This document shows, piece after piece, positions 24,055-37,413 of a stretch of DNA of 64,000 nucleotides. The translations under genes and the position numbers were made by a program. Where the stretch lies: contig NC_026656.2 of NCBI RefSeq assembly GCF_000004075.3, positions 16,998,607-17,062,606 of the forward strand, read 5' to 3'. This DNA comes from Cucumis sativus (taxonomy: Eukaryota > Streptophyta > Magnoliopsida > Cucurbitales > Cucurbitaceae). The notes below the pieces were generated by a model. The model ran no database searches. It was not told the origin of the DNA and worked only from the letters and a program-made list of their open reading frames with translations. How positions within the stretch are numbered: the first letter of the stretch is position 1; every line of letters begins with the position of its first letter.

Positions 24055-27000
24055 TACTTAATTATTTTAAATTTAATTGCTAAATTTGCAACTATCCCTA
24101 CAATAAATATGAGGTGTGTATGAGTATAGAGTCTAACCCTTATATATTTTAGTATATTTATAATTATTTTAAAATATTATGTACACTTAATTAAGAAAGG
24201 GTTACATCTTAAATTCAATACACAGAGTAAGGAGTAAGATTATGAGTTTTTTTTTCTCTCTAACAAGATCCTCAACGAACATTACATTCATAAAAACTCA
24301 CCAATAAAGGATTACGATCTAATAAATCGCCAAAAAATACGACATATATGGCATCGTCGTTTCTCCAATTTCACTCGTCCTTGTCAAATCGATATGGTGT
24401 TTTGGTTTTCTACATTATTTAAGATTCTTTTTTTCTTTATTTCAATATTATTATGAATTTTCAATCCAAAATTGTCCCTTCTCTCTCTTGTCATTTCTTC
24501 TTCTTCTCTCCCAATCAACGTTATCGATCATTTTGTAGATCTGATATTCATTTTATTAAAGATATGCTTCAATAATTTTTTTTCGTTCTTTCCCTATCTC
24601 GGTATCCAATTCATTCGAAAAACAATATACTTGTATAGGCTAAAATTTCGATTTCAAAAATAACATTTAGTTTAACATAACAAGTAGTAACAATTATATA
24701 AGTTGAGGATGATGTATGCTAAAAATAACATACAAATGAATAAGAATTCAGATCAGGTCCAAAAATAATAACAAAGGTATACAAACATTTGTGCGATTGA
24801 TAAACTTGGTATACAGATGGTAAATTATAATAATAAAAGAGGAAATTAGATTTAACATCCACCTCTTTAGTGAGATTTTACTCATGGAAATGAACTTAAT
24901 TTAACTTATCTGTGGTATAAGTGTTATATTCCTTTATTTTTATCCTATCATTATTTCTTTTAATCCAAAATCTTTAATCAACTAATTATTTATCTTCATG
25001 GAAGATCAGGCTTTTGTTGTTTGATGATCGACCTTAGACTCTTGTTGATTAGTTTAGATTTGTCTTTAAATTAAATTGAAACAAAACTAACATGCACAAT
25101 GGTTGGAAACTTTACTATTTTTTAATTAAGAACTTAGAACTTAAAAAGAATGTAATATTTAGAAACAAAAAATCTAATGTATTTGATTGGTTATTCATTT
25201 TTATGATTTCAAACAATCCAATCGTGTTTGGTATACTAATTTATATATAATAAAAACCCTTGAAATAACTATTTTTAAAAACAACTCATCGTTATTTTCT
25301 TTATTTTTAAATATCGTTTTAAAAAATTATAAACATGAGACATACTATTGCATTTTCTAACTCGCCGTCAAACACAAATTTCAAATTTTGAATTGAAATC
25401 AAACATCCAATGGAATGAAAAAGAAGAAACCACTTTTGTTTTCTACTAGTGGTCGATACTCTATGTTTTAAATCAAATTACGGGTCACAAACGAAAGAAA
25501 ACGGGTCGTAGGTATGTGTTTTATTATTGTGTTAATTATGCATATTATGGATGTTGAGGTTGATTGTCGGTGCGTGGGGTTGGCGTATAATAATTTGGGA
25601 ATTGGAAAAACTTTGAAGAAGAAAAAATGGGAGCAATTGGGCGCTCACATGGGATGGCATTTGGCGCTTACCAAAACCCATGTGATCAAATTAAACATGT
25701 GGCCCTCTGCCTCTCTCTCTCTCTTTCCATTTTTCTAACCAAATCCAATTCCCCATATTCATATATATCTCTCAACTTCACAAATCCAACCAATATCTCC
25801 TTTCCCATACATTTCCAAACACAAATCACAATGTGTATTATGAGATCTTAATCTTAACAATTAAATTTTTATAATCTCTCTTATGTATTATTAAAGCTAA
25901 ATGTTACAAAAAAAATATATATATATATGTTTTAACTTTGTTTCAAAAAATAATTTTTAAGTATACTTTAAAAGTTACAATATTACCTTCCCCTCGAGTG
26001 TACTTTCATGAAAGTTTTGAAACTATAAAAAAAAAAAATAGTTAAGCATACGCAAAATAATGATAACAAAGTCATAGATAATCTACGAAACTAAGTAAAT
26101 TAATAAATGTTATTAATAGTTGAAAATTCAACTTGATGAAATTAAATCAGTCCTATTACGTTTTCAATGCAAAACTATGTGAAAGAAAATTTTAAGGCAA
26201 GAGTTGAATGACATAATGACATAGGAGTTTAGTGGAGCGAAGTTTGTATGGTTTAAAGAGATGCATACGACTTGTGCATGTTTAAAAGTGATTTTAAAAT
26301 GATCAATATTCATTTTATCACGTTTAAAACCACTCTAAATCATTTTTAATCCCTCCAAATTAATTGATATTTACTCGAAAAGGATAAATTTAGCCACAGG
26401 TAAAAAAATACGGTAGTGTAAATGTCAGAAGTAGATAAAAAGAGGTAGAAATATGCAGAATTTAAGAGTTGATTTTTGAATTGAGAAACAAGAATATCTC
26501 GTGATTGGGGTTTCCTCTGACTTTAAAAAGTATTTGATGAATTGGAAATAATAAAGTAATGAAAATGAAAAGACAAATAGAGAAGAAATATTCGGTGAGA
26601 GTTTTGAACGAATGAATGGATACAATAAAAGGGTAAGACACTGTATACGAGGGAACCGGCAGCTGCAGGACACAAGAATTGTGAAACACTTTTGTCCTTC
26701 ACACTCGATACGGAAACTGCTTAAAACAAAACCACTTCTCATGTGGTAGTATTTTCATTTTATTTCATTTTTCTCAATGAAATTCAAACCCCACTTAAGA
26801 TTTGCACACATCACTGTCGCCAACCAGCTCATGGTCAGGTCATGTTTGTAGAGTTTACACTGCGTTCAATAGTAAAATCTTGAAATCTAGAAACTAAATG
26901 ATTAGACAAAATTGAAATCAAATTCAAAATATAGAAGGATAGATATTAAATCCATATTATACAATGAGGTTATCACTTGCTACATGGAGGATGCCTGTAG

Positions 27001-27157
27001 TTTTCCAATGGACTTCATTGTTTGTATTGGTGGTGTCAAATCAGATATGCTGAGTATTGATCTAATTCGTTTTCTCCATTTGCCTTTTTTCTTCAATCAC
27101 AAACAATGAAGAATGGCTGATTCTTAGATTACTCCTTGACCATCATATAAAGAAGCT
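24055..27157. other. Spacer between the SKS promoter and the CTU1 3' end
   Basis: AT-rich DNA without a recognisable gene. The small frames here have low-complexity or serine/phenylalanine-rich translations typical of non-coding AT-rich sequence. A CT-rich patch at 25703-25730 and short AT runs are the only local structure. The CTU1 3' UTR should take up the right edge. Confidence 0.55.
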
Positions 27158-30100
27158 TCAGAAATCTAAAGAGCCACATTGTTTGCTCTCAATGCTTCTC
27201 GTATGTACATTATTACTTCCAATGGTTTCCCTCTTCCCCTCGCTATCAAGCCCCCGACTGCGCCCAATACCCAGCTTCGGCAAACCTCGGTTTAGGCCCT
27301 CGAGCAGAACACAAGCTTTACACCATTTCTGCATTAAGTAAATGGAGAAACAGATGTTCAGATATCTAATGTACGAGAGTAAAATTTAAGAAACTTAGAT
27401 ATGAAAGGCCGAATGAACGGTTAGAGCTTTTGTGTAGATGTACATGAAATAGGTGGAAGACATATTCTAGACGACCACTTGCAAAAGAAACAGAACGACA
27501 GAAAATTCAACAACTTCCTATATGTCATTTGACAGTAGGTCGCATCCAAAAACATGTTAAGCAGCTTCGTACAATGTTTATTGAGGAGGGGGGAACTCTA
27601 CAGTAATGGTTTCAACTTTCATGTACACAGAATTCAGTTGATGAGTTTCTGAAGGTATGGTTAGAAAAGGGACACAATCAAGAAAGATGACAAATACTTC
27701 AAGATCTAGAGGAACTATATAATCTACAAACAACCGAATTCTAGAGGTCAGATGTATGACCAGATTCAGATGATGATATTAGCTCAAATCACGCTGAGAA
27801 CAACAGCTACGAATGCAGAATAATCCCCTACTGAGTCCATATGGGCAATTTTGGATTCTTATCAGGTAAAATAAAAGCAAAGCACACCTGGCTTGAAATG
27901 TAGCCGCATCTTTCACACGTCCCTTGCTCAGGCATTTTTGTTGAAGTGGAAATCCTGAAATCCTCTCCAGATTTAATGATGTCAAGAATGGCCCTAGGTC
28001 TGCATTAGTGTTCACAATACAACAAGCTTAGTAAAAGTAAATCAGAGGGAATACAATCTTTGTCTGGAGAAAGCTAATTTTTTGTCAAGCAAAGACAAAG
28101 TGAGTTTAAACCTGATTCGTTCCAAATCCTTAATAAATTCACGAGCAAAACCTCGATAAGCATTGGGAGAATAAATGCCTGCAATTTCAAAAAACATGCG
28201 ACCAAATGAACAAAGTTGAGCCAAATTTTCAAGAGTGTGGGATAAGATATGAGAATACTTGAACATTTTGTAAGAACATTATAGGTTTGAGCATAACAAG
28301 AATGCAACAATTCCAATTGGATAAGGAGATATATACAAAGTCTGAAGCTGAAATATTTGGAGTTATTATGACATCAAAATATCTCTTCAGACAATAACAC
28401 GCTGTAGAGCAAATGATTACTTTAGAACAATGAAAGGTCATCGTAGACAGAACTAGTTTTGGAACCTACAATTGATGAATCATGCTCGAGCGTGTATTTT
28501 TGACCAATCACAACTTGACATTCAATCAAACAAATTTCATAGTTAATTATGCCTAGTAGGACGTAAAATGCATATAAAAAATTTGTAATTATTATCAATT
28601 AGTAGGACACAGAAGAGTGGAAAATAAAAAAAACAAAAAGGACAACTAAAAGAAAAAAAACTTACACTCGGTGGAGAAGTAGTCCAGCTTCTTGAAGTAA
28701 GCATACGTGAACATCTATTGTTAAGGTTTACAACTAGCATCAACCAATAATCAAATTGAATGCTGCATGATGCAAGACTTGCTCTAAAGCTATGAGACTA
28801 AAATATGAGGATATATTACTATCTCCTTTTCATATGTGTACTTGAAAGGTTTGCATCTTGGAATTGGTCCATCTTCACCGGTAATTATTGCAGTACATCT
28901 ACTCAATCTACAAATACAAAGAATCACTTCAGTCTAATGCAAGCCGAAATGAAGGACAAAAGTAATTGACAGAAAAAAAATCTTACTATTAAAATACCTT
29001 GCAATATCACCTCGTAGTATATTTAATAGAACTGTTTCAGCCATATCATCTGCATTGTGCCCTGTGGCAAGCTTGTCTACTTTCAACAATGCAGCACCTC
29101 TATCAAGAGCCTTCAGGAGAAAAAAATTCCATCAATACAATGAAACCACGCTTGATACGGATCTCAAGTTCTCAACCAATTAGGGCTCTAGACATATTTT
29201 TTTAAAATAAGAAACAAAACTTTTTCTTGAGTAAATGAAAAGTGGAAAAGAAGCTAATGTTCAAAATACAAGAACAAAAAAGAGAACTTGCAAAGTATGG
29301 TTATAGTAACACATAGATCAATACAAGATACTTAAACTAGAATAGACACAATCTCGGTTAAGCACAAGTCAGAAAATTCTTCAAATAGAATGGAGGGAGA
29401 CACCAAGAAAAAGAAGCTTTAACTCTGGAAACTTCAAATCAAACGAGCTAAGGCCAATGCTTGCCTTGAAAATACATTGGAACCTTGAAAAAGCAAGCAT
29501 TCAGAGAAAAGATATTGAGTCCCTTCAATAACCACCAATCAAACAGAACAAAATGAAGGAGATAAACAATGATATGGAAGCTTCCACAAGCCTTAATAGA
29601 GAAGAATATTCTTTGGATAAGAGACAGCCAACAAAGCTTGAAAGGAGAATTAACTAAAAACAGTCGTGAAGGCTATCGATAGATTATGGCTAATAACCAC
29701 ATTTTTACCCTCTTATGAAATCAATAGAATTTGAAAAACCATCTCTCATCATCCTTTAGAAATCAACTTGTCAAGGATGTCAATGCCAAGCAGAAACAAA
29801 ACAAGGGATTTAACTTATCAAGGATGTTTCTAGATACTTAGCACCAGAAAGAATCTTCTTTGAAGAAAATCTTGAGAACCAGAACAGTCATAAGAAAACA
29901 AGGGTAGTACATGATATGCAAGTGCTTGACTCATGAGCAGCCACATATTGCTCACTGGTCAGCCACATACTGCTCACTGCTCAGCATTACAATGCCACCA
30001 TCACCTGGGCAGTATCAACACCATATCCTAAATTAAACACTATTTCGTTTCATAGAATAAAAGTAAGCCTCAAAGGGCATTTATTGTAGGTCTGTACCCA

Positions 30101-31348
30101 CGGCAAAAGCACCATTTTCCCAATTCTGAAGAGGTCCATATAATATAACGATTAACAACTACTTTTATAAATAAAGTGGGACGAATGGTTTTAAACCCTT
30201 TCCTTTAAAGAGCAGAAAAATAAAATCCATGCAAATACTACCACTGTAAGGTCATAGTAGGAATTGTTTCATACCTGTCGACGGAAAACTCCACAAAAGG
30301 TGCAATTATTCTTCAAACCGATCATTTTCACTATCTCATCCATTGTCCATCCATATAAATCCTTGTATGATACAATTTGTAGTGGCAATCCATACTAAAA
30401 ATAGGAAAATTAAGGTGAGACTAGAAGTTCTAAAAATGTAACCGCGTAGAAATGATTTGATTCACCTGAATTTCATTTCTTTTCACAGTTTCAAGGGAGT
30501 CATCTCTGTATCCAGTGATGCCCTCATCAACTGATAAGAGAAAGAGGTCTAAACCATAATTGTGCCGCTGATTCAGTTCTGATAACACATAAGCAAGAAC
30601 GGTAGAATCTGCATAAAGTGGCAAGAAAATGTAACTTACAAGCTAATGTATTTTCACACAAATCTTAAAGACTAAAAATGATTTAGAACTAGGAAGAATC
30701 AGTGTTCACCTTTTCCACCAGATGCACCAACAGCAATGCGTTCCCCAGGTCTGAACAACTGATTCTTCACAATAACTTGATGAATCTCCTCCTCAAAGAC
30801 CTCATAGAAACATTCTCTGCATATCTGTAAAAGCAAGACATCTTGATACACAATATCCTCCTTGAACTCTGTTAAAGTTTTGATATATCAAAGCCATCAA
30901 GTAAAAATTTCGAACCCCTCTAAAGTTATTGCCTCTCCAATTAATATTGACAATCACTTGCTAAGCTTGTTGCAAATTTGTGAATCTACGAGTGAAGAAG
31001 ACTATTAAAGTATATATATGAAACCCATCAATTTAACCTCATTGGGTTCAAAGGTAGACAAACTGAAGAAGAGAAAACAGAGAATTCTGCCCTCGGCAAT
31101 CACACTGACATCAAATTTACATGTTAATGGAGCCAAGTAATTAAGATAAATGAAAAAGAAGTATATCGATGATTTCGGAGCATAAATGAACCCAAGTTAT
31201 GAGGAAGACTGAGAGAGAAAGAAATAAGAACGGAAGGAAAATTAACCTGTTGGAGGGTTTTGGGCCTCTTGAGAGCAGCTTTCCTGTTGTTGCATAAACA
31301 GCAAAGGGACGAGACGGCCCTCTTGGGTTTGGGAGCGGCTTCCTCCAT
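27158..31348 (-). CDS. CTU1: Cytoplasmic tRNA 2-thiolation protein 1, 10 exons
   Basis: Exons: 31348-31247, 30824-30710, 30608-30466, 30394-30275, 29110-28998, 28907-28820, 28714-28666, 28178-28112, 27999-27888, 27328-27158. They sum to 1080 bases and give 359 residues. With CTU2 and the sulfur carrier URM1, this ATP pyrophosphatase thiolates wobble uridine-34 of tRNA-Lys, -Glu and -Gln in the cytosol. The PP-loop SGGKDST is at residues 69-75. An N-terminal zinc site is formed by CCLC and ICREC. Internal marks include [13 protein letters not shown] and [16 protein letters not shown]-terminal zinc module is CERCGY...KWCKAC. Near residue 240 the sequence reads EIMFTYAYF where homologues usually have EIVMYAYF, a small local change at the exon 6/7 junction. 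The last 35 residues are not conserved in my recollection. It is also called NCS6 or ROL5. Confidence 0.95.
29939..29982 (+). repeat. 22-bp tandem repeat in CTU1 intron 4
   Basis: The unit AGCCACATATTGCTCACTGG is followed directly by a near copy (AGCCACATACTGCTCACTGC), inside the 1.16-kb intron between exons 4 and 5. The intron otherwise shows no recognisable element. Confidence 0.75.
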
Positions 31349-32654
31349 TGTCAGTTTGATTGGCTTCCTGGAAGGTGCAAGGTCATGAGAAACTCAGTTC
31401 GACTTCAAACTGTAAAATACGGTGGAAGCCGGACGGGAAGGAGAAGGCCAAAGGGTGGGTAACACTTGAGAGGGAAGGGAGAGAAATTTTCTAAGAAATT
31501 TTAATCCCTAACTCTGTTAAATTAAAAATGTAGTCAGATTTAGGGCTTGTAATCTAAAATTTGTAATGATTTTACTCTCTAACGTCAAAATTAGTATCGA
31601 GGTTTCTTGGTTCGACTATTCACTTTAAAATATAATAATTAGATTTAAAATATTATCGTGTAATATATTTTAAAAATTATAATTTATCGTATAATATATT
31701 TTAAAAATTATAATTTATCGTAATCTTAAAATCAAAAGTTTAAGAAACGTCCATCAACTTAAAATACATTTATAATAATAGAGTTCATGTCATCACATTT
31801 TCTAAATTTGAAATTTTTAAAGGTAGCAAATTTAAAAGTCTCATAGTCCATGATTACCATCGAATAACGGTCTAATATCACTAATATTTTTATATTCACA
31901 ATATGCAAGAAATTTATGTCATGAGCTGTTTTTTCTTAATGTTTTTGTCAATTGATGCAGTTTTCGTTTTATAAATACCTTGAACTAAAAAAAAAAAAAA
32001 AAGTAAAAAATCTAAATTTTACACTAATTTTCTACAAAAAAAAAAAAAACAATAAGTTAAAACATAAATTTCTATAGAATATCACAAAATTCTAAAATAA
32101 AAATTTCCCCATATGATATATCAAACCAATAACTAGTCAAATAAAAAATGTATTTTGACTATTAACACATTGAAACAAAAAATATATTTTTGACACAAAT
32201 TACAAAGTTCGGTGACATATTTTTATAATCTGACCAACAAAATATATCTCATTGAATTACCTTGAATTTATTGTTATTTATTGGTTCGAACTCAGTAGAA
32301 AACTTTTACTATAGACACATTTTAATCTAACCACTCTCTAATAATAAATTTTTGTTGGTGATTATTATTTAAGTTGGATTTAGAGTAGTGTGTTCGTAAA
32401 CGCATCTTAGTGTGAAGGCACCTGCAACCTTATTTTATCTTTCATTTAATATTAATTTTTCACTTATTCGATTTCTTCATATAAATTCAAGATTACAAGT
32501 GAGATGAGTGTTAAACGATATATAGTTAAATTTATTCCTTCACCTTTTAGCTCAAGTTTTTGGATCAATTTGATATAATTTATGACTATTTATCTTTGGT
32601 CGTGGATTTCTTTTAACATATTCAACTATTACAAAAAAGCTAAGCTTTATTTAG
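31349..32654. other. CTU1 promoter and spacer
   Basis: The CTU1 5' UTR lies at the left edge in the GC-richer part (31349-31480). Beyond it the DNA is strongly AT-rich with A-runs at 31988-32003 and 32036-32050. No gene was recognised. Confidence 0.5.
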
Positions 32655-33142
32655 TTTATATACTGAGGGGATGTTACATTCAACAATTGGACAAAGAGTT
32701 GTGGTGATCATATGGGCAGTTTATAGTTTTAGTCACTATTACACAAAGTTACAATCCAACTTTAGCTTCACTTTTGATGGTTCAACAACTCAAACCAACT
32801 ATAACTGATATCAATCAGCTTCTTAACAAGGGAGAGAACATAGAGTTTCAAGAAGGGGGTTCTTTCATCTATGAGATTCTCAAGTCGTTGAAGTAATCCA
32901 TCTGATCTTGGCACGAGGGCCTCGTCCTTTCCTTTCGATCTTCAGGCTCTCCTTTCTTCTGAAGTACTTATTCCTAATTTCCAGCTCAAAACTTACGACA
33001 ATGCAGAACAAATGCACGAACTTTTCACAAAAGGAAGCATGAAAATGGAGGAATTTATGCTGCCTTAGATGAAATCCCTTACCATGATTAACAACCTATT
33101 TCTCGCAAAGTATTGCCCACCTATATTGATGGTTTTGATTTG
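32655..33142 (+). pseudogene. Glutamate receptor-like (GLR) exon fragment, broken
   Basis: The + strand encodes a GLR channel segment. It includes the third membrane helix region with ITQSYNPTLASLLMVQQLKP, then ITDINQLLNKGENIEFQ and the ligand-binding S2 region (EILKSLK, then LSSEVLIPNFQLKTYDNAEQ, then LDEIPY). The frame breaks in the membrane helix (VVVIIWAV then shift), a TAA follows EILKSLK, and further shifts separate the later blocks. The fragment ends at a good donor (GATTTG|GTAAGT) at 33142, where intact GLR genes also have an intron. The N-terminal receptor domain and the final exon are absent. Confidence 0.85.
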
Positions 33143-33288
33143 GTAAGTTTTCCTCTTTCTCTCTACCGCTCTATTGATATAATTAAATTTAATATCATCA
33201 AATTTAAATTTAAATCAACATCCAACTCGAGGAAAATAACTCGCAACACATCTTAAGGGACAAATGCATGCACAACAAACTTGAAAAT

Positions 33289-33560
<272 letters not shown>

Positions 33561-33789
33561 GATGTTAGTTAATAGAATAAGTAAAGATAGTCACAATCAA
33601 GTCACTCTCATATTAACTTAATTCACACGTGAAAGTTTAAAATTTAAATGGATAAGTTCTTAAAACTTTAACAAATACGACATCCTCATAATTAATTATG
33701 GGTGTAAATTGGTAGGACAACACTTGATTACAGCGTGTAAAACTGGTGGCTATGTAGCAAGCCAATTTGGTTGGTTGTTGCCAAAGTTG

Positions 33790-35837
33790 GGTCATGATCA
33801 TCTAGATTGATCCGAGACGAATACTGCTATCTGGTTCTTGAGAAAATCCATGATGGTGGCAATGATTCTTTCCCATAAACGGTAGACTCTGAGCTCATGA
33901 AAGAGCAACTGTATGTTTTCATTAAAGAAACATATTATGTATGTAATGATAGACGACAAAGCTGTGTAGAACAAGCCATGAGGAATAACATCCAAAAGTA
34001 ACTAAGATCGAGGCTGTAAAGAGATCCCTCAGAGCTGCCACAACACCGTTGGTGACTCAATAGTATCAGGTGGTATACATTTCTATTATTCTATTATTGT
34101 GTGGTAAAGATCATCTATGTCAATCTTGAGCCTAAGTGTTATTAAATATTGGGCCTAAAGTTATATTGAAGATCAAATGACTATTGAGTACTTGTGATAG
34201 GTAATATTGGAAATTCACCAAGTCCAACGAATACCACGTAGAAATCAAAATAATTAGAAGAGAGATGCATTGGGGAGAAAAAAACTTACAAATCCGAATC
34301 CGCTGTTATTGTATTGCTAATTACCCATGGTATAGTTATCGGGATACGTTGAAAGAAGAAGCTTCTCATAAGGAATTTCATCAATGGCAGCATCGATGCT
34401 GCCATTGCGACTTCCTTTTTGGAAGAGTTCATATAGTTGCTCTAATGAAGCATAGGGTACCACATTCTTAATGCCCAAAAATTCCAATTTCTGGAAAACA
34501 TATGAGCCATTTTGATAACCAACATTCCATCCGTTTTTTATTATCTGATTTATATCAGTGATTGGTTGAAGTTGTTGTACTGTGAACCATGACGCTAAAT
34601 TCGCTGTATAGCCTTGAATTAGGAAGAACGCCACAAGTAACCATATCGCTACCACCGTCTTTGCTTGACTGCTCTTCAATGTCTCCACTGGAATATGTTG
34701 AATTCAAAAGAGTTCAAAGGAGACAGTTAATTAGAGGTGTGGCTGGATTGACATTTTAAAATCAATCTAAACAAATATGCACTAAATTAATTGGATTGTC
34801 ATTGTTATTAAAGAAAACTTTTTTTAGTTAATTGCAGTATGTTTTGATTTTTAAATTGTTAAAATCATTTTTTATTGCCCTATTTAAAATTGGTTTTGAA
34901 TGATTAAAAGCATGTTTTAGTTTGGACTAAAATCTTAGAAACAAATAGTTATTTTAAATCATTTCAAAATTACTCTCTCCAATATATCTTCACTCTTCAC
35001 TCATTGCTTGAAGTCTCATACCAAGTCACCCTCAAACCTTATGTGTTAGTAGAGTATAATTTAGAAAAGCGGAAAAACACTAGATTTTTTTTTAAATGAA
35101 CATTTTTTTTAAGAAAAGGATAGGTAGAATCATAGATGCACTCGGACGTGATCTCTACAGGGTGGACAACTTCTTAACATCCTAACATCTCTACTTCAAA
35201 AAAAAAAAAAAATCTAGAGCAAGTAAAACTGATTCAATAGAGTCAACGTATGGTAGGGTGCCTCGTAATAATCAATTAGACGTGGGATTCAAATATCTAT
35301 TAACATTTTAATAACCACTTGATATTAAGTTTATAAGATACTTTGTCTCTAAACAACTGCCAATTAAGTATATTTTGAGTTACACAGAGAATAATATCTT
35401 GATCTAGAGGTTTTGTTGTCCAGTAATTATGGAAGTTGAAAGAGTTTGTTGGCATAGACTTTCTATCTATAAGCGAGATGATACTAGATAGTAGTATAAA
35501 AAACTTGAATTAATTACCTTGTGCAAAAAAGGTGATGCGGAAGGAGATCCAAATACTGGTCTAGAACTGTTTTGATGCAGAACCATGAAATTGTTCGTTG
35601 TCTCGGTGTTCCAGAATCCAAACGACGGTACTCATAGAAAGAAAAAAACCCATAAATTGCAAGCCAGAGGTCCCAACTCAAGGGCTTGACAAAGAAGATC
35701 GAACGGTTCTCCAAACCCATGTCACGTCTTACAGGAACCACCAAAGAAATTCCAGCTTGGGTGAATGGCACAGTGAAGTCTACCAACAAAGATCTATTTG
35801 CTAATATTGTTATATCTCCAGTTGCAGCATCAAATTT
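33790..35837 (-). pseudogene. Glutamate receptor-like (GLR2-type) pseudogene, three exons
   Basis: Three 3' exons of a GLR are readable. Exon 35837-35518 starts KFDAATGDITILANRS, passes VDFTVPFTQAGISLVVPVRR and reaches the pore region. There it shifts frame near 35633-35648 and meets an in-frame TAG at 35561-35563. Exon 34687-34290 has ETLKSSQAKTVVAIWLLVAF and GYTANLASWFTVQQLQP, and stops at TAG (34317-34319) just before NNSGFGF. A last exon at about 34060-33790 has YSLDLSYFWMLFLMACST, a frameshift, then FFNENIQLLFHELR. GLRs are plasma-membrane ligand-gated cation channels. With at least four lesions and no N-terminal domain in the window, this copy cannot make one. Exon boundaries remain intact, so it arose from a genomic copy and not from retroposition. 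Confidence 0.9.
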
Positions 35838-36560
35838 CTGTCCACATAAACATACATCTCACCCTATATATATTAACTTTAATTTAAACAACAATAATCT
35901 ATCTACTATCTAGGCTTAAGCCTTGAGTGTGGGGTTCTATTATTTGTATCTATTTTTCGTTGGTTTCTAAATTTCAAAATGTTACACCTTTATGTTTCAT
36001 TTTTGTTTTTGTTACATTTCTAACATTTGAATTTTAATTATTCAATTTGGTCATAACACATTTTAACCTTTAATTAACACGTCATAGTTATTTTTAGAGT
36101 TGTTTTCCAAGTATAGAATAATGAACAAAAACATTTTTACAAATAGTTAGCCTATCCAAATAACTAAGTGAATATAGTAGGAACAATTATTCAAACACGA
36201 GAAAAAAGTATGTAACATTCTAAAACATAACAACAAACAAAAATTAAACTCTAAACTCAAACATAAAAATGAGCACTTTGAAAATTAGTATCCAAATAAA
36301 AATTAGACTCAAAACCAAATATTAAAAAAAGGTTTATTTTTCATAAAATTTTCATAACTCTATCAACTTAGACAGTAGTAACTATTTAGTTTTTTGTTTT
36401 TAAAATTTAAGTATATGAATAAAAAAATAATTAGGTGCATTATTCTTGATATCATCTATTCTTGTGCATCTCATTAAATTGTTCAATCATAATTTGTCAT
36501 GTGACAAATTTTGTTTTTCTTTTCTTGAAACAAATATAATTTTAATATTTTATTTATGTG
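35838..36560. other. Spacer beside GLR pseudogene
   Basis: AT-rich sequence with no gene seen. The missing upstream GLR exons (amino-terminal ligand domain) are not detectable here. Confidence 0.5.
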
Positions 36561-36599
36561 AGTGCTAATAAGACATGCACGAAGACCCACACATTTTGG

Positions 36600-36778
36600 A
36601 ATATTCTTCACATTTTGACAATTATTTGATGTCGTAAAATGTTGATTAACGACATTTATTCTATGTCATGGAATAACTTATTGCGACAATTTTTGGAAAC
36701 TGTCATGGAAGGACTTTCCATGACTCTCGCTTCTATGATTAAAAATAATTGTCGTCGTAAACCACTTTTCTTGTAGTG
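36600..36778. mobile_element. CACTA-type transposon terminus
   Basis: The + strand ends in CTTTTCTTGTAGTG at 36765-36778, the reverse complement of CACTACAAGAAAAG, the common terminus of plant CACTA (En/Spm) elements. Before it are repeated short motifs (GTCGTAAA, CATGGAA, TTCCATGAC) in both orientations, as in CACTA subterminal regions. No transposase and no second terminus were found, so this is an end fragment. The left boundary is approximate. Confidence 0.65.
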
Positions 36779-36836
36779 GCGTTTCTAGTATCTGATCTGT
36801 TTGGTAGTTTATGTTTTAAACAACCGGTAGAATGGT

Positions 36837-37394
36837 TCAACTTTTGGTGGGACTAAAGTATTCAATCATAGAATTATTACCTTTTCGAGTTTGTTGAAAG
36901 GTTTGGCGAAGATAATCTTCTTCAGCTCTGGACTGAATACCAAATAGTTCTTGGATTGCATCCCACAGATCTTTAGAATGCTCGAATCCCATCAGTTTAG
37001 TGGCTATTTCCAGCGTCATAGAATTATACATCCACCCAAGGAGTAGTTGGTCAACGACTAACCAGGCTTCAAAGCCAGGATTAACGACTTCTTCAGTTGG
37101 GGTACTCATGGAGCTGCTTGCCATGGTTTGGGAGCTTGCCATCTCGGCAGTCGTCTCGACAGTTGATTGTGTCGTAGAACTGACAGTAGGTCGACTTACA
37201 TACATCGAAGGACATGGTATGTGGCCCAGCATGTATCCTTCAATTTTGTACCCTCTCAAGATTGGAAGAGCAAGATGTTTCCAAAGTAGAAGGTTGCTTC
37301 GATCTAGCTTGGTGGTTGTGACTTGATTGAGTAATTGATTGAGAGGTGAGCTGGTGAAATTAAGTTTTCCAGGATTTCCATTGGCGTTGGCCAT
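36837..37394 (-). pseudogene. Copia retrotransposon gag fragment
   Basis: From the ATG at 37394 the frame gives about 185 residues of a Ty1/Copia gag N-terminal region. Marks are KLDRSNLLLWKHLALPILRG, EGYMLG, PGFEAWLVVDQLLLGWMYNS, ATKLMGFEHSKDLWDAIQEL and RQTFQQTRKG, and it then breaks off after NSMIEYF. The rest of gag, protease, integrase and reverse transcriptase are missing. Directly upstream is a primer-binding site, so this is a truncated 5' end of an element. Confidence 0.9.
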
Positions 37395-37399
37395 CTTTA

Positions 37400-37411
37400 G
37401 CTCTGATACCA
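37400..37411 (-). other. Retrotransposon primer-binding site (initiator Met-tRNA)
   Basis: On the minus strand this reads TGGTATCAGAGC, complementary to the 3' end of plant initiator methionine tRNA and the standard primer site of Copia elements. It lies six bases before the gag start codon and two bases after a CA that would end the 5' LTR. Confidence 0.9.
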
Positions 37412-37413
37412 CG

